NCBI RefSeq assembly: GCF_000282215.1
Contig: NZ_AKJS01000105.1
Span: 18,755 to 82,754, forward strand
Direction: 5' to 3'
Source: Pseudomonas sp. GM21
Lineage (GTDB): Bacteria > Pseudomonadota > Gammaproteobacteria > Pseudomonadales > Pseudomonadaceae
Length of the DNA: 64,000 nucleotides
Below, piece by piece: positions 54,111 through 62,740 of the stretch. The notes below the pieces were generated by a model, which made no database searches, was not told the DNA's origin, and was given only the letters and a program-made list of their open reading frames with translations. Made by a program: the position numbers and the translations under genes. Each line of letters opens with the position of its first letter. Position 1 is the first letter of the stretch.

Positions 54111-57100
54111 CAGAAATTCAACTCCACGCCCACCAGCACACCGTTACCGCCCTCGTACAAGTTGCCGCCCAGCGATTGCTGGTACTCAGTACGTACACTC
54201 AGGTGCGCGCGATAAGCGTTATAGAGGTCGTCGTCGAACCACCATTGCCAGCGCAAGCCCAGGCCGGTGCGCAGGTCCTGGCGCCAGACATTGCTCGGGT
54301 CCTGGCTGGCGAATTCGAGAAAACCGTACGGCATGAGGGTTTGCGCGCCATTGAATGGCAACTTCCAGGTATGCCCCTGCTGGAAACGCGACAGCCATTG
54401 GTGGTCGCCGGCCTTGGTCCACCAGGCGGCGTCCAGGTAGAGGGAGCGTTCTTCCCAATCACTTTCATCGACACGCCAATCGTTGCGGAATCGCCCCTGA
54501 TCGAGAAACGATCCGGTGGCGCGCAGCAGGTAGTCGGTGGTGCTGTGGCCGTCCTGGCGGTGATCTTCAATCTGATCGGCCAGTTTTTCAGGAACAAGCA
54601 GTTGTCCCAGGCTCAGGCTGTGATTGTCCTGGTCGTCGAACTGGCTCTGTTTGTAAATCTCGCCGTAGAAGTTGATGTTTGCTGTGCCCCACGGTTTATA
54701 GCGCAGGCCGACGCCAGTACCGATGGATTCGGCGTAACTCGTACGACCGACACCGCCGAGCAACACCCGTCCATAAACCGAAAGCGTGCTGCCGGCCCGG
54801 CTCGGTTCTTCGCCCAGCGCATGGTCCCACATGGCCAATTGCACGTTCTGCGAGGCGGGCTGGCGGCTGGTGCCGGTGCCGTTGTTGTCGGGGCGCACAA
54901 AGTCGTTGGTCGATATGCCGGCCGGCGACCAGGTGCTGGCTAAGGTGCGTGTGTCGCGGCGAGACAGGGCTTCGTGGGCGCGACGCTGGCGATAACGCCG
55001 GGCTTCCATACTGCCATCTTCATCGTCGGCGGCGACCGGGTTTTGTTCCTGGTCGATCACCCGGCGCAGTTCGTTGCGCGCCGAAGCGCTGTCTGCGGCT
55101 TCGTCATGGCGCAAGGCGAGGGTTTCGCCGAGGCGGTAGTCCTCGGGGAAATCCTGGGTGGCGGTTTGCAGGTAGGGGAGCGCTTTCGCGCGTTCTTCGC
55201 GGGTCTCGGCGCCGGCCAGTCGCATGCCGTAATCGGCCCGATAACGTGGGTTGTCTGGCTCGCGGCGCACGGCCTCGGCGAGCCACGCGGTGCTTTGCTG
55301 CGTCTCACCGGCTTTTTGCGCCGTGACGGACGCCGCGTAGAAATTCCCGGCATCAGGCGATTGCTGCATGGCTGAGTGCTGTCGCTGCAAGGCCAATCCA
55401 TGATCACCCCGCGCATCGGCAATGGCTGCGCCCAACGCCCATTCATTGGCACCCCGGGCGCTGCTCTGTTGCCAGTAGCGTTCAGCGGCCTGATTGTCAC
55501 CTGCGGCAAGGGCGCTGCGGCTGGCGGTTAGTTTGGCGTTGTCGCTCATTTGTGCCGCAGGAACACTGCGCCAGATCGCCAGGGCGCCAGCCGAATCACC
55601 CGCTGCTTCAAGGGCATAGGCAAACGGCAGGCGGCTGCTTTGGTCCCCGCGTTTTTCAGCCTGTTGGTAATAAACCACCGCTTCGCCGGGACGATCCGGC
55701 ATGGCGCAGCGGCCGAGTGCGCGGTAGTCACCCACAGCCTGAGGATGCTCGCCGATGGCATGCTGCACCACGGCGCATTGACCGTTCTCGGCCAGTTGCG
55801 CCAGCAACTGACCGCGCGTGGCGGGATCGACGCGATTGAGCAGCGAGACGATGCGCCGTTGCTGCGCCGGGGTCGGGGTCGACATGGCATAGAAATTCGC
55901 CAGGCGTTGCAGCAGGACGGCCGGCAGTTTGCCGTTGTGGCGATCGTAAGCGTTTTCGAGCAGTTGTTGCGCATGCTCCCGTTGACCGTTGTTCAGCGCC
56001 AAATAAGTGGCCTGATTCAGCGAGTCGAAGTTACCGGTCAGCTGGTAATGGCGCTCCCACAACGCCGCCGCTTCAGTTGTTCGACCCAGTGCTTGCGTCA
56101 GATCGGCGCGGCGTTTGACCACGCCGGCGGTTTGCGGCTGGCTGGCCAGCCAGGCCAAGACTTTGTCGCTGTGGCCCTGCGCCTGCCAGACGTCCAGCAG
56201 TTGTTCCTGCCGGCGCGTGTCCCACGGCTCCGGCAGGCGTGTGCTTTGCAGCAATTCGGTGGCTTGCAGGCGTTGGGCGAGGATCAGCCAGGTCTGCGGA
56301 TCGTCGTCTGGCCGACAACCGCGCAATTGGCTGAGTGCAGCGTCCGGGTCGCGGCGCGATAGCCATTCTGCCGTTTCCAGGCAGGGGCGCTGCAAATCGC
56401 CGCTCAGGCGCTGCACGATGGCGACGTCGCCCGTTTGTCGTGCCAATTCCCACAGCCGTTGACGCTGGGCCGGGTCCGCCAGGTCGCTGGCCGGCAGCGA
56501 TTGCATCCAGCGCTGGGCTTGCTGGGTGTGGCCCATGGCAATCGAGCGGTCGACCATGGCCAGGCGGGTTTTGCGTGCGGCTTCAGCGCTGGGTGCCTGT
56601 TCCAGCAGTTGTCGAAGCGCTTGCTCGTCGAGGCGCTGCACGTAGGCATTGGCCAATCGTTGCCAGCCTTGGGCGTCCAGTTGATTGCGGGCCGCCAGTG
56701 GGGCCAGTTGTTCGATGGTGCCGTTCCAGTCGCGCAGTTGCTCGGACCAGTTCGCGCGCGCGCGGCGCAGGATGTCCTCGTCGCCCCGGGGCGCCAATTG
56801 CGCCAGCCAGTCGTGCGCCCTGGCCGCACCGCCGAACTTGGCCAGGCTCAGGCTGTAAGCCTGCCATAGGCGCACGCGGTGGTTCGGGGAGCTGGTGGCC
56901 ATCCACTGTTCGACTTGTTCGCTGCCTGGCGGGTCTTGTTCGATCCAGGTCAGGCGCAGGTTGAGCAGGGCATCGCTGTTTTTCGGGGTATCTGGCAGGG
57001 TCTGCACCGCGTCCTTGTAGCGCCGTTGTTTGGCCAGCGATTCCACCAGCAAAGCACGGGCTTCGTCGTTATTTGGCACCTTGCTCAGCAGATGACGCAT

Positions 57101-57268
57101 CAACCGCTCGACTTCGGCCCAGTTGCCTTTTTTCGCTTCGCGGTAACTGCGGTCCATGTAGGGAAAACTGCGGAACTCCTGAAAATCGCTCAGCGGTTCG
57201 GCCTGCGCCCACGTGTTGAGGCTCAGGCTGAACAACAAGGTACCCAGGCAAATTGTCCGAGCCTTCAT
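54110..57268 (-). CDS. nfrA: NfrA-like outer-membrane TPR/beta-barrel exporter
   Basis: 1052 residues. Signal peptide (MKARTICLGTLLFSLSLNTW), then a long alpha-helical region of tetratricopeptide-type repeats from about 35 to 800, and a C-terminal NFRA_C beta-rich domain (about 860-1052) ending in GVELNF, an aromatic outer-membrane-protein terminus. NfrA of E. coli is the phage N4 receptor and the outer-membrane part of a glycan secretion system; this layout resembles PgaA and BcsC, with TPRs in the periplasm and a barrel in the outer membrane. The start overlaps nfrB as ATGA. GC-rich stretches give long antisense frames; these are not genes. Confidence 0.9.
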   Translation of the reverse strand: MKARTICLGTLLFSLSLNTWAQAEPLSDFQEFRSFPYMDRSYREAKKGNWAEVERLMRHLLSKVPNNDEARALLVESLAKQRRYKDAVQTLPDTPKNSDALLNLRLTWIEQDPPGSEQVEQWMATSSPNHRVRLWQAYSLSLAKFGGAARAHDWLAQLAPRGDEDILRRARANWSEQLRDWNGTIEQLAPLAARNQLDAQGWQRLANAYVQRLDEQALRQLLEQAPSAEAARKTRLAMVDRSIAMGHTQQAQRWMQSLPASDLADPAQRQRLWELARQTGDVAIVQRLSGDLQRPCLETAEWLSRRDPDAALSQLRGCRPDDDPQTWLILAQRLQATELLQSTRLPEPWDTRRQEQLLDVWQAQGHSDKVLAWLASQPQTAGVVKRRADLTQALGRTTEAAALWERHYQLTGNFDSLNQATYLALNNGQREHAQQLLENAYDRHNGKLPAVLLQRLANFYAMSTPTPAQQRRIVSLLNRVDPATRGQLLAQLAENGQCAVVQHAIGEHPQAVGDYRALGRCAMPDRPGEAVVYYQQAEKRGDQSSRLPFAYALEAAGDSAGALAIWRSVPAAQMSDNAKLTASRSALAAGDNQAAERYWQQSSARGANEWALGAAIADARGDHGLALQRQHSAMQQSPDAGNFYAASVTAQKAGETQQSTAWLAEAVRREPDNPRYRADYGMRLAGAETREERAKALPYLQTATQDFPEDYRLGETLALRHDEAADSASARNELRRVIDQEQNPVAADDEDGSMEARRYRQRRAHEALSRRDTRTLASTWSPAGISTNDFVRPDNNGTGTSRQPASQNVQLAMWDHALGEEPSRAGSTLSVYGRVLLGGVGRTSYAESIGTGVGLRYKPWGTANINFYGEIYKQSQFDDQDNHSLSLGQLLVPEKLADQIEDHRQDGHSTTDYLLRATGSFLDQGRFRNDWRVDESDWEERSLYLDAAWWTKAGDHQWLSRFQQGHTWKLPFNGAQTLMPYGFLEFASQDPSNVWRQDLRTGLGLRWQWWFDDDLYNAYRAHLSVRTEYQQSLGGNLYEGGNGVLVGVELNF

Positions 57269-59439
57269 GCAACCTCCCGGGCGATGCAGTAGGCGGCGTG
57301 CTGTTCGCTGGCCTGATCGGCCAAGGCTTGTTCGAGTACTTCCCGGGTGATCATGTCGCGTGAGATCAAATGTTCGCCCAAGGACATGGTTTCGGCGTCG
57401 AAGTCGATCAGGGCCTGATTGAACAAAGTCGCCGGAACCATGCCGCGCTCTTGCAGCAGATTGCCCAGCAGCACTTGATGGCGGCTGACGCGTTCGAGCA
57501 GGGCTTCATCGTCCTGATAACGCTCAAGCACGCTGAGCATCTGCCTGACCTCGTCACGTTGATGGGGGCTGGCGTACCAGTAACGAATGCCCAGGGTGAC
57601 CCGGCCTTGAGGCGCGAGTCGGCAGCGCACGGGGCGTTTCAACTGGCGGCTGATGGCTCCCTGCGACACCTGACTGACCGGGCTTTCCGAGGTCAGCACT
57701 AGCGTGTCGCCGTCTTCGGCAACTGGCAGCACGCCGTAATGAGAGGCGACTTTGCGCGGCACTGCATCAATCAGGCGTTTGTCGAGTTTGAACGGGTTCA
57801 GCGGCGCCCATTCCAGGTCCAGTTGCTCGGCCAGCGTCTCGACCAGTTGTGCAGAGGTGATGCAGTCGCGCAGTAACAGTTCGCGTCCGAGGCGACGCCG
57901 CACCGGGCTGGTGATCGCGGCGTCCAGTTGCTCCTCGGTGATCAAGCCTTTTTCCATCAGACGATGACCGAGCGGCGTGCGCTGGGCTTTGGTCAGGGCC
58001 GGAAACTCATGAGTGGTTTTGTCCCAGGCCACACGGCGCGAATCGCCCATTTCCATTACCTGGCGCAGCGCCCGCAGGTTGGCGAAAAAGTTGACGTAGT
58101 TGCTCCATATCATGCGCGGCGCCGACAGCAATCCCTCACCCAGACCGTAGTAACGAGTGACAAACCAGCCACGCTGGAACAATCGATTGAGCAGCATCAA
58201 CCCGTTAAGCCAGAGCAGCGCAATCAGCAGTTTGCTGTCGGAGAGGATCGATGGATAACGCCAGGTCTCCGGGAAAATCACCGTCACCAACCACATGACC
58301 AGCAGCACCACGAACAGCAAGTTGACCAGAAAACTCAACAAATACGCGATCAAGCCGCGCCGGTCGCGCCACAGGAAGTAGTTGAGCAGACCTTTAGAAC
58401 TCCAGCCGAGGTTAGTGGTGCCCTGGAAGACGATACCGACAATCCAGCGCGACTTCTGGCGGATGGCGTACTGCAAATCCCGTGGAAAATGCTCGCGGAC
58501 GCAGATGACCTGGGAAAACTCACGGTTCATGCCGAATGCCCAAGGCTGCTCAAGCGCCAGTTTCGGGTCGGTCACCGAGTAACGGGCGAAAATGCACTTC
58601 ATGCCTTTTTGCTTGAGACGAAAACCGATGTCGTAGTCTTCGGTCAGGCTTTGCACATCGAAGGCGATGCCGTCGCCATCTTCCAGCAGGGCACTGATGG
58701 CCTTGCGGCTGAAGCAAGTGCCGACGCCGGCACTCGGCACCTGACCGGTCAGGGCTTCGCGTACAATGACGTCCTTGCCATGATTCTCCGCGAACTCGTC
58801 AACGTAGTGCCCGGCGGTGAAGCCGTGCCACTCCGGCGCGTAGGGGTAGACCGGGATCTGGATCAGGTCCTTGTTCGGCAACAGGTAGTTGAACAGGCGT
58901 AACTCCATCGGCGAAATCACGTCTTCGGCATCGTGCAGGATAAAACCGGCGAACTGGATCCTGGCCTCGCTTTCGAAGCGCAGGATCGCGTCGATGATGT
59001 TGTTCAGGCAATCGGCCTTACTGGTCGGGCCGGGGCGGGCGCACACCACTTTGTGCACATTGGGATAGTGCTGGCAGACCGCATCGACATCGGCCTGGGT
59101 GTCGGCATCGTTGGGGTAAGTGCCGACAAAAATCTGGTAGTTCTCGTAGTCGATGGTTGAGGCCGCCAGACGCGCCATTTCTCCGACCACGCCGACTTCA
59201 TTCCACGCCGGAACCATGATCGCCAAGGGCTTTTCGGCGATGGCGTAGAGCCGCTCTTCGTCGGCACGCTCGAATTTTTCGTAGATCCGCCAGCGCCGGA
59301 TCAACTTGCGCGTCCAGTACACCAGGTCGATGAACAAGTCATCGAGCCCGAGTACAAACATCAACAGGGCCAGAGCTATCGCGATGTATTTAAGACCAAA
59401 CAGTACATAAGCAAAAAAATCGACAAGGCCAAGACTCAT
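57265..59439 (-). CDS. nfrB: NfrB-like glycosyltransferase with C-terminal MshEN c-di-GMP-binding domain
   Basis: 724 residues. One N-terminal membrane span, a cytosolic GT2 domain (PAWNEVGVVGEMARLA, a DxD-like HDAEDVISP, and the RQKSRWIVGIVFQG acceptor region), then two or three spans at about 350-440, as in cellulose-synthase-like polymerases. The C-terminus holds MshEN-type motifs: PLGHRLMEKGLITEEQLDAA at about 485, RLGRELLLRDCITSAQLVET at about 513 and SLGEHLISRDMITREVLEQA at about 686, the RLGxxL…GxI…L pattern that binds c-di-GMP. In E. coli NfrB is switched on by c-di-GMP through such a domain. It is coupled to wecB upstream and nfrA downstream by 4-base overlaps. Confidence 0.92.
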   Translation of the reverse strand: MSLGLVDFFAYVLFGLKYIAIALALLMFVLGLDDLFIDLVYWTRKLIRRWRIYEKFERADEERLYAIAEKPLAIMVPAWNEVGVVGEMARLAASTIDYENYQIFVGTYPNDADTQADVDAVCQHYPNVHKVVCARPGPTSKADCLNNIIDAILRFESEARIQFAGFILHDAEDVISPMELRLFNYLLPNKDLIQIPVYPYAPEWHGFTAGHYVDEFAENHGKDVIVREALTGQVPSAGVGTCFSRKAISALLEDGDGIAFDVQSLTEDYDIGFRLKQKGMKCIFARYSVTDPKLALEQPWAFGMNREFSQVICVREHFPRDLQYAIRQKSRWIVGIVFQGTTNLGWSSKGLLNYFLWRDRRGLIAYLLSFLVNLLFVVLLVMWLVTVIFPETWRYPSILSDSKLLIALLWLNGLMLLNRLFQRGWFVTRYYGLGEGLLSAPRMIWSNYVNFFANLRALRQVMEMGDSRRVAWDKTTHEFPALTKAQRTPLGHRLMEKGLITEEQLDAAITSPVRRRLGRELLLRDCITSAQLVETLAEQLDLEWAPLNPFKLDKRLIDAVPRKVASHYGVLPVAEDGDTLVLTSESPVSQVSQGAISRQLKRPVRCRLAPQGRVTLGIRYWYASPHQRDEVRQMLSVLERYQDDEALLERVSRHQVLLGNLLQERGMVPATLFNQALIDFDAETMSLGEHLISRDMITREVLEQALADQASEQHAAYCIAREVA

Positions 59440-60590
59440 GTGGCTTTACCCGACGCCGAGCGTGCACGTAGCCAGGCGTCGAGGCGTGTGGCAATGCGCT
59501 CACTGGCGTGGCCGTCCCCATAGGGACTGAACACGCGGCTCATGCGCTCGAAGTGGGCATCCTCATCCAGCAACCGGCTGGCTTCCTTGACGATCCGGTC
59601 GGTATCGGTACCCACCAACAGCACCGTGCCGCCTTCAAGCACCGAGGGCCGTTCCGTGACATCTCGCATCACCAGCAAGGGTTTGCCAATTGACGGTGCT
59701 TCTTCCTGAATACCGCCGGAGTCGGTGAGGATGAAATGGGCCCGACCCATTAGCCAGACAAAATGCTGGTAGTCCTGCGGTGCTACCAGATAGATGTTGG
59801 GTTTGTCCGAGAGCATCCCATACACCGCACTTTGCACCTGCGGGTTGAGGTGTACTGGGTAGACGAATTGCACGTCGGGGTAATGCTGTGCGAGTTGGGC
59901 CAACGCCTGGCAGATATTCTGAAAGCCGTCGCCGAGGTTTTCCCGTCGGTGACCGGTAATCAGGACCATACGGCGGTGCTCATCCAGCACCGCCAGCGGT
60001 GAGTCGGCGGCAGGGTGCCAGTTGACTTCTGTTTGATGTGCACGCATCCACACCAGCGCATCGATCACCGTGTTGCCGGTGACTTCGATATTGCCCTTGG
60101 GCACGCCTTCGTGCAGCAGGTTGTCTTCAGCCTTGGTGGTGGGCGGAAAATGCAGGTCGGCTATCACGCCGGTCAGGTGTCGGTTGGCTTCTTCAGGCCA
60201 GGGCGCGCGCAGGTTGCCGGTGCGCAATCCCGCTTCGACATGGCCGATCGGCAATTGACGATTGAAGGCTGCGAGGGCGGCAATGAAGCTGGTGGTGGTA
60301 TCGCCATGGACAAGCACGATATCCGGATTTACCCGTTCATAGGCCTTGTCGAGCTGAATCAGCAATTGTTCGGAAAGGCCGTTGAGAGTCTGACCCTGAG
60401 TCATCACGTGCAGATCTTCGTCGACCGACAATTCGAAGGAATCCAGCACCTGCTTGAGCATTTCACGGTGTTGGCCAGTGGAGCAGATGTTTAGTTCGAC
60501 GCCGGGCCACTGACGTAGAACGCGTGCGAGCGGTGCCATCTTGATCGCTTCAGGGCGGGTGCCGAACACCATCATGACCTTGAAAGACAT
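59436..60590 (-). CDS. wecB: UDP-N-acetylglucosamine 2-epimerase (non-hydrolysing)
   Basis: 384 residues. MSFKVMMVFGTRPEAIKMAP at the start, LVHGDTTTSFIAALAAF, GHVEAGLRTGNLRAPWPEEA, NRHLTGVIADLHFPPT and ILTDSGGIQEEAPSIGKPLL are all marks of the family. It interconverts UDP-GlcNAc and UDP-ManNAc. As first gene of the Nfr operon it would supply UDP-ManNAc for NfrB, as WecB does in E. coli (family knowledge; here inference). ATG at 60590 has GGGGAGGAG just upstream. The stop overlaps nfrB by 4 bases. No LPS or enterobacterial common antigen genes are near, so the epimerase looks dedicated. About 115 bases before it, up to the thioredoxin-like gene, hold the operon promoter. Confidence 0.95.
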   Translation of the reverse strand: MSFKVMMVFGTRPEAIKMAPLARVLRQWPGVELNICSTGQHREMLKQVLDSFELSVDEDLHVMTQGQTLNGLSEQLLIQLDKAYERVNPDIVLVHGDTTTSFIAALAAFNRQLPIGHVEAGLRTGNLRAPWPEEANRHLTGVIADLHFPPTTKAEDNLLHEGVPKGNIEVTGNTVIDALVWMRAHQTEVNWHPAADSPLAVLDEHRRMVLITGHRRENLGDGFQNICQALAQLAQHYPDVQFVYPVHLNPQVQSAVYGMLSDKPNIYLVAPQDYQHFVWLMGRAHFILTDSGGIQEEAPSIGKPLLVMRDVTERPSVLEGGTVLLVGTDTDRIVKEASRLLDEDAHFERMSRVFSPYGDGHASERIATRLDAWLRARSASGKAT

Positions 60591-60706
60591 CAACTCCTCC
60601 CCGGTCAGCGCACGCCAGTCATATCGTGGCTGTTAAAACCGCTTATCAATTGAGTATTGAATAAAGCAGTCGGAACCGGGGTTGTCCAATGCTCATACAG
60701 GCTTCA

Positions 60707-61156
60707 TCAACAACGAGTATGAAGGCGACGGTTTAGCAGATCGCTGGCTCTGGGGGCGGTGCGCAGGGTGCTGAGCGTTTGTCGTAACCAATGGACCGTG
60801 TGGGAGGGTTGTCGGTGCAGGAGTTTGGGTTTTGTCTTGCCAATATGGGCTGCAAAGTCGGCTTCCAGGGTTTGCCGGGTGCCTATGCCTTTGAGTTTTT
60901 TCAGCAGTTTGCCATCCTTGTAAAACAGCACGGTCGGGGTGCCGGTCACGTTCGGATGGCGGGGAGACTCGCCGGTGTTCAGCACATAAATACTCGCCCG
61001 GTCCCGATACTGTTCAGCAACTTGACGGAAAATCGGTTCGGCAATTTCGCAGGCAGGGCAGTGTGTATTGCCGAAATACAGGATCACCGGCCGCCAGGTG
61101 TTCAAGGCTTTTCGGTAGGCCGGCGCCAGTGTCGGCGGGTGGCGGGTCGAGCTCAT
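60707..61156 (-). CDS. Thioredoxin-like protein with CPAC active site
   Basis: 149 residues. A thioredoxin fold with ILYFGNTHCPACEIAEPIFR (CPAC motif at about 33-36) and the cis-proline in NVTGTPTVLFYKDG. No signal peptide, so cytosolic. The C-terminal 45 residues (KTKPKLLHRQPS onward) are basic and beyond the thioredoxin core, ending in a cysteine. CPAC in place of CGPC changes redox potential, and its partner is unknown. It precedes the Nfr operon on the same strand, with about 115 bases between. ATG at 61156 follows GGAG. Confidence 0.85.
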   Translation of the reverse strand: MSSTRHPPTLAPAYRKALNTWRPVILYFGNTHCPACEIAEPIFRQVAEQYRDRASIYVLNTGESPRHPNVTGTPTVLFYKDGKLLKKLKGIGTRQTLEADFAAHIGKTKPKLLHRQPSHTVHWLRQTLSTLRTAPRASDLLNRRLHTRC

Positions 61157-61544
61157 TGAAATCTCCTTTTTACAACGACCATCGAGGTTTGCCGACGGTA
61201 AAGGAGGGGGGCGGGGTGGGTCTACTGTCAGAAGTTACAGTTCGGTCTTTTCCTACGGCGATCAGGACATGGCTTACCTCAGAGTGGGACCGGCCCGACA
61301 GCAATCACGGAAAGCTGGAAGCGAGTGAAGTGATACTTTTGTTCATCCGTCAGTGACGACAGTTTTGGACTGGAAGGGAGTACCTGAGAGCATGAGTAGC
61401 AACCCGGAATACAAGATCAATCCGCGAATTGAAGTGCAGCAAACGACATCTGGTGAGCGCCCTCTATATGCCAAAAGGATAGAGGCAGATACCCTTTGGA
61501 GTGCTAATTTTAGTACCTCTAAAAGCACTCAAAGGAACATTTTT
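61157..61544. other. Intergenic region with candidate antitoxin operator
   Basis: 388 bases, less GC-rich than the surroundings in its right half. Just before the antitoxin gene an interrupted inverted repeat, GTGCTAATTTTAG … CTAAAAGCAC (61501-61529), includes a possible -10 TAATTT, fitting the autoregulated promoter of a toxin–antitoxin pair. An upstream extension of the antitoxin frame to 61392 has no family resemblance. Nothing else is recognised. Confidence 0.45.
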
Positions 61545-61793
61545 ATGACACATATCGTCCTGTCGCAGGTCGTAGCGAGCATCTCTGAATTGAAAAGGAA
61601 CCCGATGGGTACTGTGGCTGCTGGCGGTGGTCTGTCTGTTGCGATACTAAATCGCAATGAACCGGCATTCTATTGCGTTCCCGCCAAAGAATACGAAGCC
61701 CTGATGAATCGTTTGGAAGATCTGGAGTTGCTTGCCCTTTGTAAAGAGCGGGAAAACGACCCGACGATAAAGGTTTCGATTGATGACCTATGA
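61545..61793 (+). CDS. StbD/Phd-like antitoxin of a type II system
   Basis: 82 residues. The N-terminus MTHIVLSQVVASISELKRNP then MGTVAAGGGLSVAILNRNEP is the DNA-binding fold of the StbD/Phd/YefM class; the C-terminal half (DLELLALCKERENDPTIKVS, then IDDL) is the toxin-wrapping tail. It is expected to neutralise the adjacent RelE-type toxin and to repress the operon. ATG at 61545 follows AAAGGA. Its stop overlaps the toxin start by 11 bases. Confidence 0.9.
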   Translation: MTHIVLSQVVASISELKRNPMGTVAAGGGLSVAILNRNEPAFYCVPAKEYEALMNRLEDLELLALCKERENDPTIKVSIDDL

Positions 61794-62064
61794 GCTGGAG
61801 TTCTCCGATAAAGCCTGGAAGGAATGGAAAAAGCTTGGAGTAAACCTCAGAGATCAGTTCAAAAAGAAACTTCGGGAGCGACTTACAAACCCACACGTCC
61901 CCGCAGACCGACTCAGTGGGCTTGGAAATGCCTACAAAATCAAGCTGCAAAGTGCCGGATATCGACTGGTTTACCGCGTCATGGATGACGCACTGGTAGT
62001 GACAGTAATTGCCGTGGGGAGGAGAGAGCGCGGTGATGTTTACAAAGCCGCTACCGCATGCTGA
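61783..62064 (+). CDS. RelE/StbE-family toxin
   Basis: 93 residues. RelE/ParE superfamily: starts MTYELEFSDKAWKEWKKLG, with HVPADRLSGLGNAYKIKLQS, then AGYRLVYRVMDDALVVTVIA and VGRRERGDVYKAA. The positively charged residues in LRERL and GYRLVYR match the RNA-binding face of RelE, which cleaves ribosomal A-site mRNA. The ATG at 61783 lies inside the end of the antitoxin gene. No transposase or integrase is close, and the pair sits between housekeeping-type genes, suggesting an independent insertion. Confidence 0.9.
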   Translation: MTYELEFSDKAWKEWKKLGVNLRDQFKKKLRERLTNPHVPADRLSGLGNAYKIKLQSAGYRLVYRVMDDALVVTVIAVGRRERGDVYKAATAC

Positions 62065-62201
62065 TGCGATTTGTTGAATCCACAACAGTTTCACCTGCGT
62101 TTGTCTCGATTTGTAGATTCAACGTGGTTTTCAACCTCCCCCGTACCCCCCGCAACCTGTGGCACACTTTCAGCGGACTGTTCCGTTGTTACATTCAAGT
62201 C

Positions 62202-62215
62202 TCCGCTATAGCGGA
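62202..62215. promoter_or_regulatory. Palindrome TCCGCTATAGCGGA upstream of ridA
   Basis: A perfect 14-bp palindrome 26 bases before the ridA start. The centre CTATAG could also be part of a -10. Possible operator; regulator unknown. Confidence 0.4.
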
Positions 62216-62241
62216 ATATGCATCAATCAGGAGAACCAATC

Positions 62242-62631
62242 ATGACCATTACCCGTTACGGCACCGGTAGCACCGCTGGCGGCGGTCAGCCCCGTCCTTT
62301 CGCCCGCGCGGTTGAAGCCGATGGCTGGCTGCACGTGTCCGGGCAGGTGCCGGCGCTGGATGGCGAAATCATTGTGGGAGGCATTGTCGAGCAGACTCAC
62401 CAGACCATGAAAAACCTGATCGCGATTCTCGAAGAGGCCGGTTACGGCCCGGAAGACGTGGTGCGAACCGGCGTATGGCTGGACGATCCACGGGATTTCT
62501 GGAGTTTCAACAAAGTGTTTTCCGAGTACTTCAGCCCCGAACACGCCCCGGCGCGCGCGTGTGTGCAGGCGAGCATGATGGTTGATTGCAAAGTTGAGAT
62601 TGACTGCGTCGCGTACAAGAAAAAGGTTTGA
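62242..62631 (+). CDS. RidA-family protein (YjgF/Rid)
   Basis: 129 residues. Rid fold: WLHVSGQVPALDGEIIVGGI, then VEQTHQTMKNLIAILEEAGY and ACVQASMMVDCKVEIDCVAY. In RidA an arginine (about position 105) binds the substrate carboxylate; here RACVQ supplies it. RidA hydrolyses the enamine/imine intermediates, such as 2-aminoacrylate, released by PLP-dependent dehydratases. The neighbour downstream (62741) is a PLP enzyme related to D-serine dehydratase, which makes that kind of intermediate, so the pair is probably functional (inference). ATG at 62242 follows CAGGAGA. About 110 bases containing a decayed REP arm separate the two genes. Confidence 0.9.
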   Translation: MTITRYGTGSTAGGGQPRPFARAVEADGWLHVSGQVPALDGEIIVGGIVEQTHQTMKNLIAILEEAGYGPEDVVRTGVWLDDPRDFWSFNKVFSEYFSPEHAPARACVQASMMVDCKVEIDCVAYKKKV

Positions 62632-62643
62632 ACCGAGTCGAGC

Positions 62644-62684
62644 CCATCGCGGGCAAACCCTGCTCCTACAAGCGATGACGGCCC
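62644..62684. repeat. Decayed single REP arm
   Basis: CCCATCGCGGGCAAACCCTG then CTCCTACAAGCGATGA is a degraded GGGCAAGCCCGCTCC REP arm between ridA and the PLP-enzyme gene. Confidence 0.5.
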
Positions 62685-62740
62685 GGCGTATCAACGAATA
62701 ACCGCGGCTGCCTGCGGCCGCGAATGTGAGGAGTTCGACC

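Noticed and set aside
61353..61544. Antitoxin starting upstream at about 61392
   Set aside because: The extra residues do not resemble any antitoxin N-terminus, while ATG 61545 has AAAGGA and begins with the family motif.
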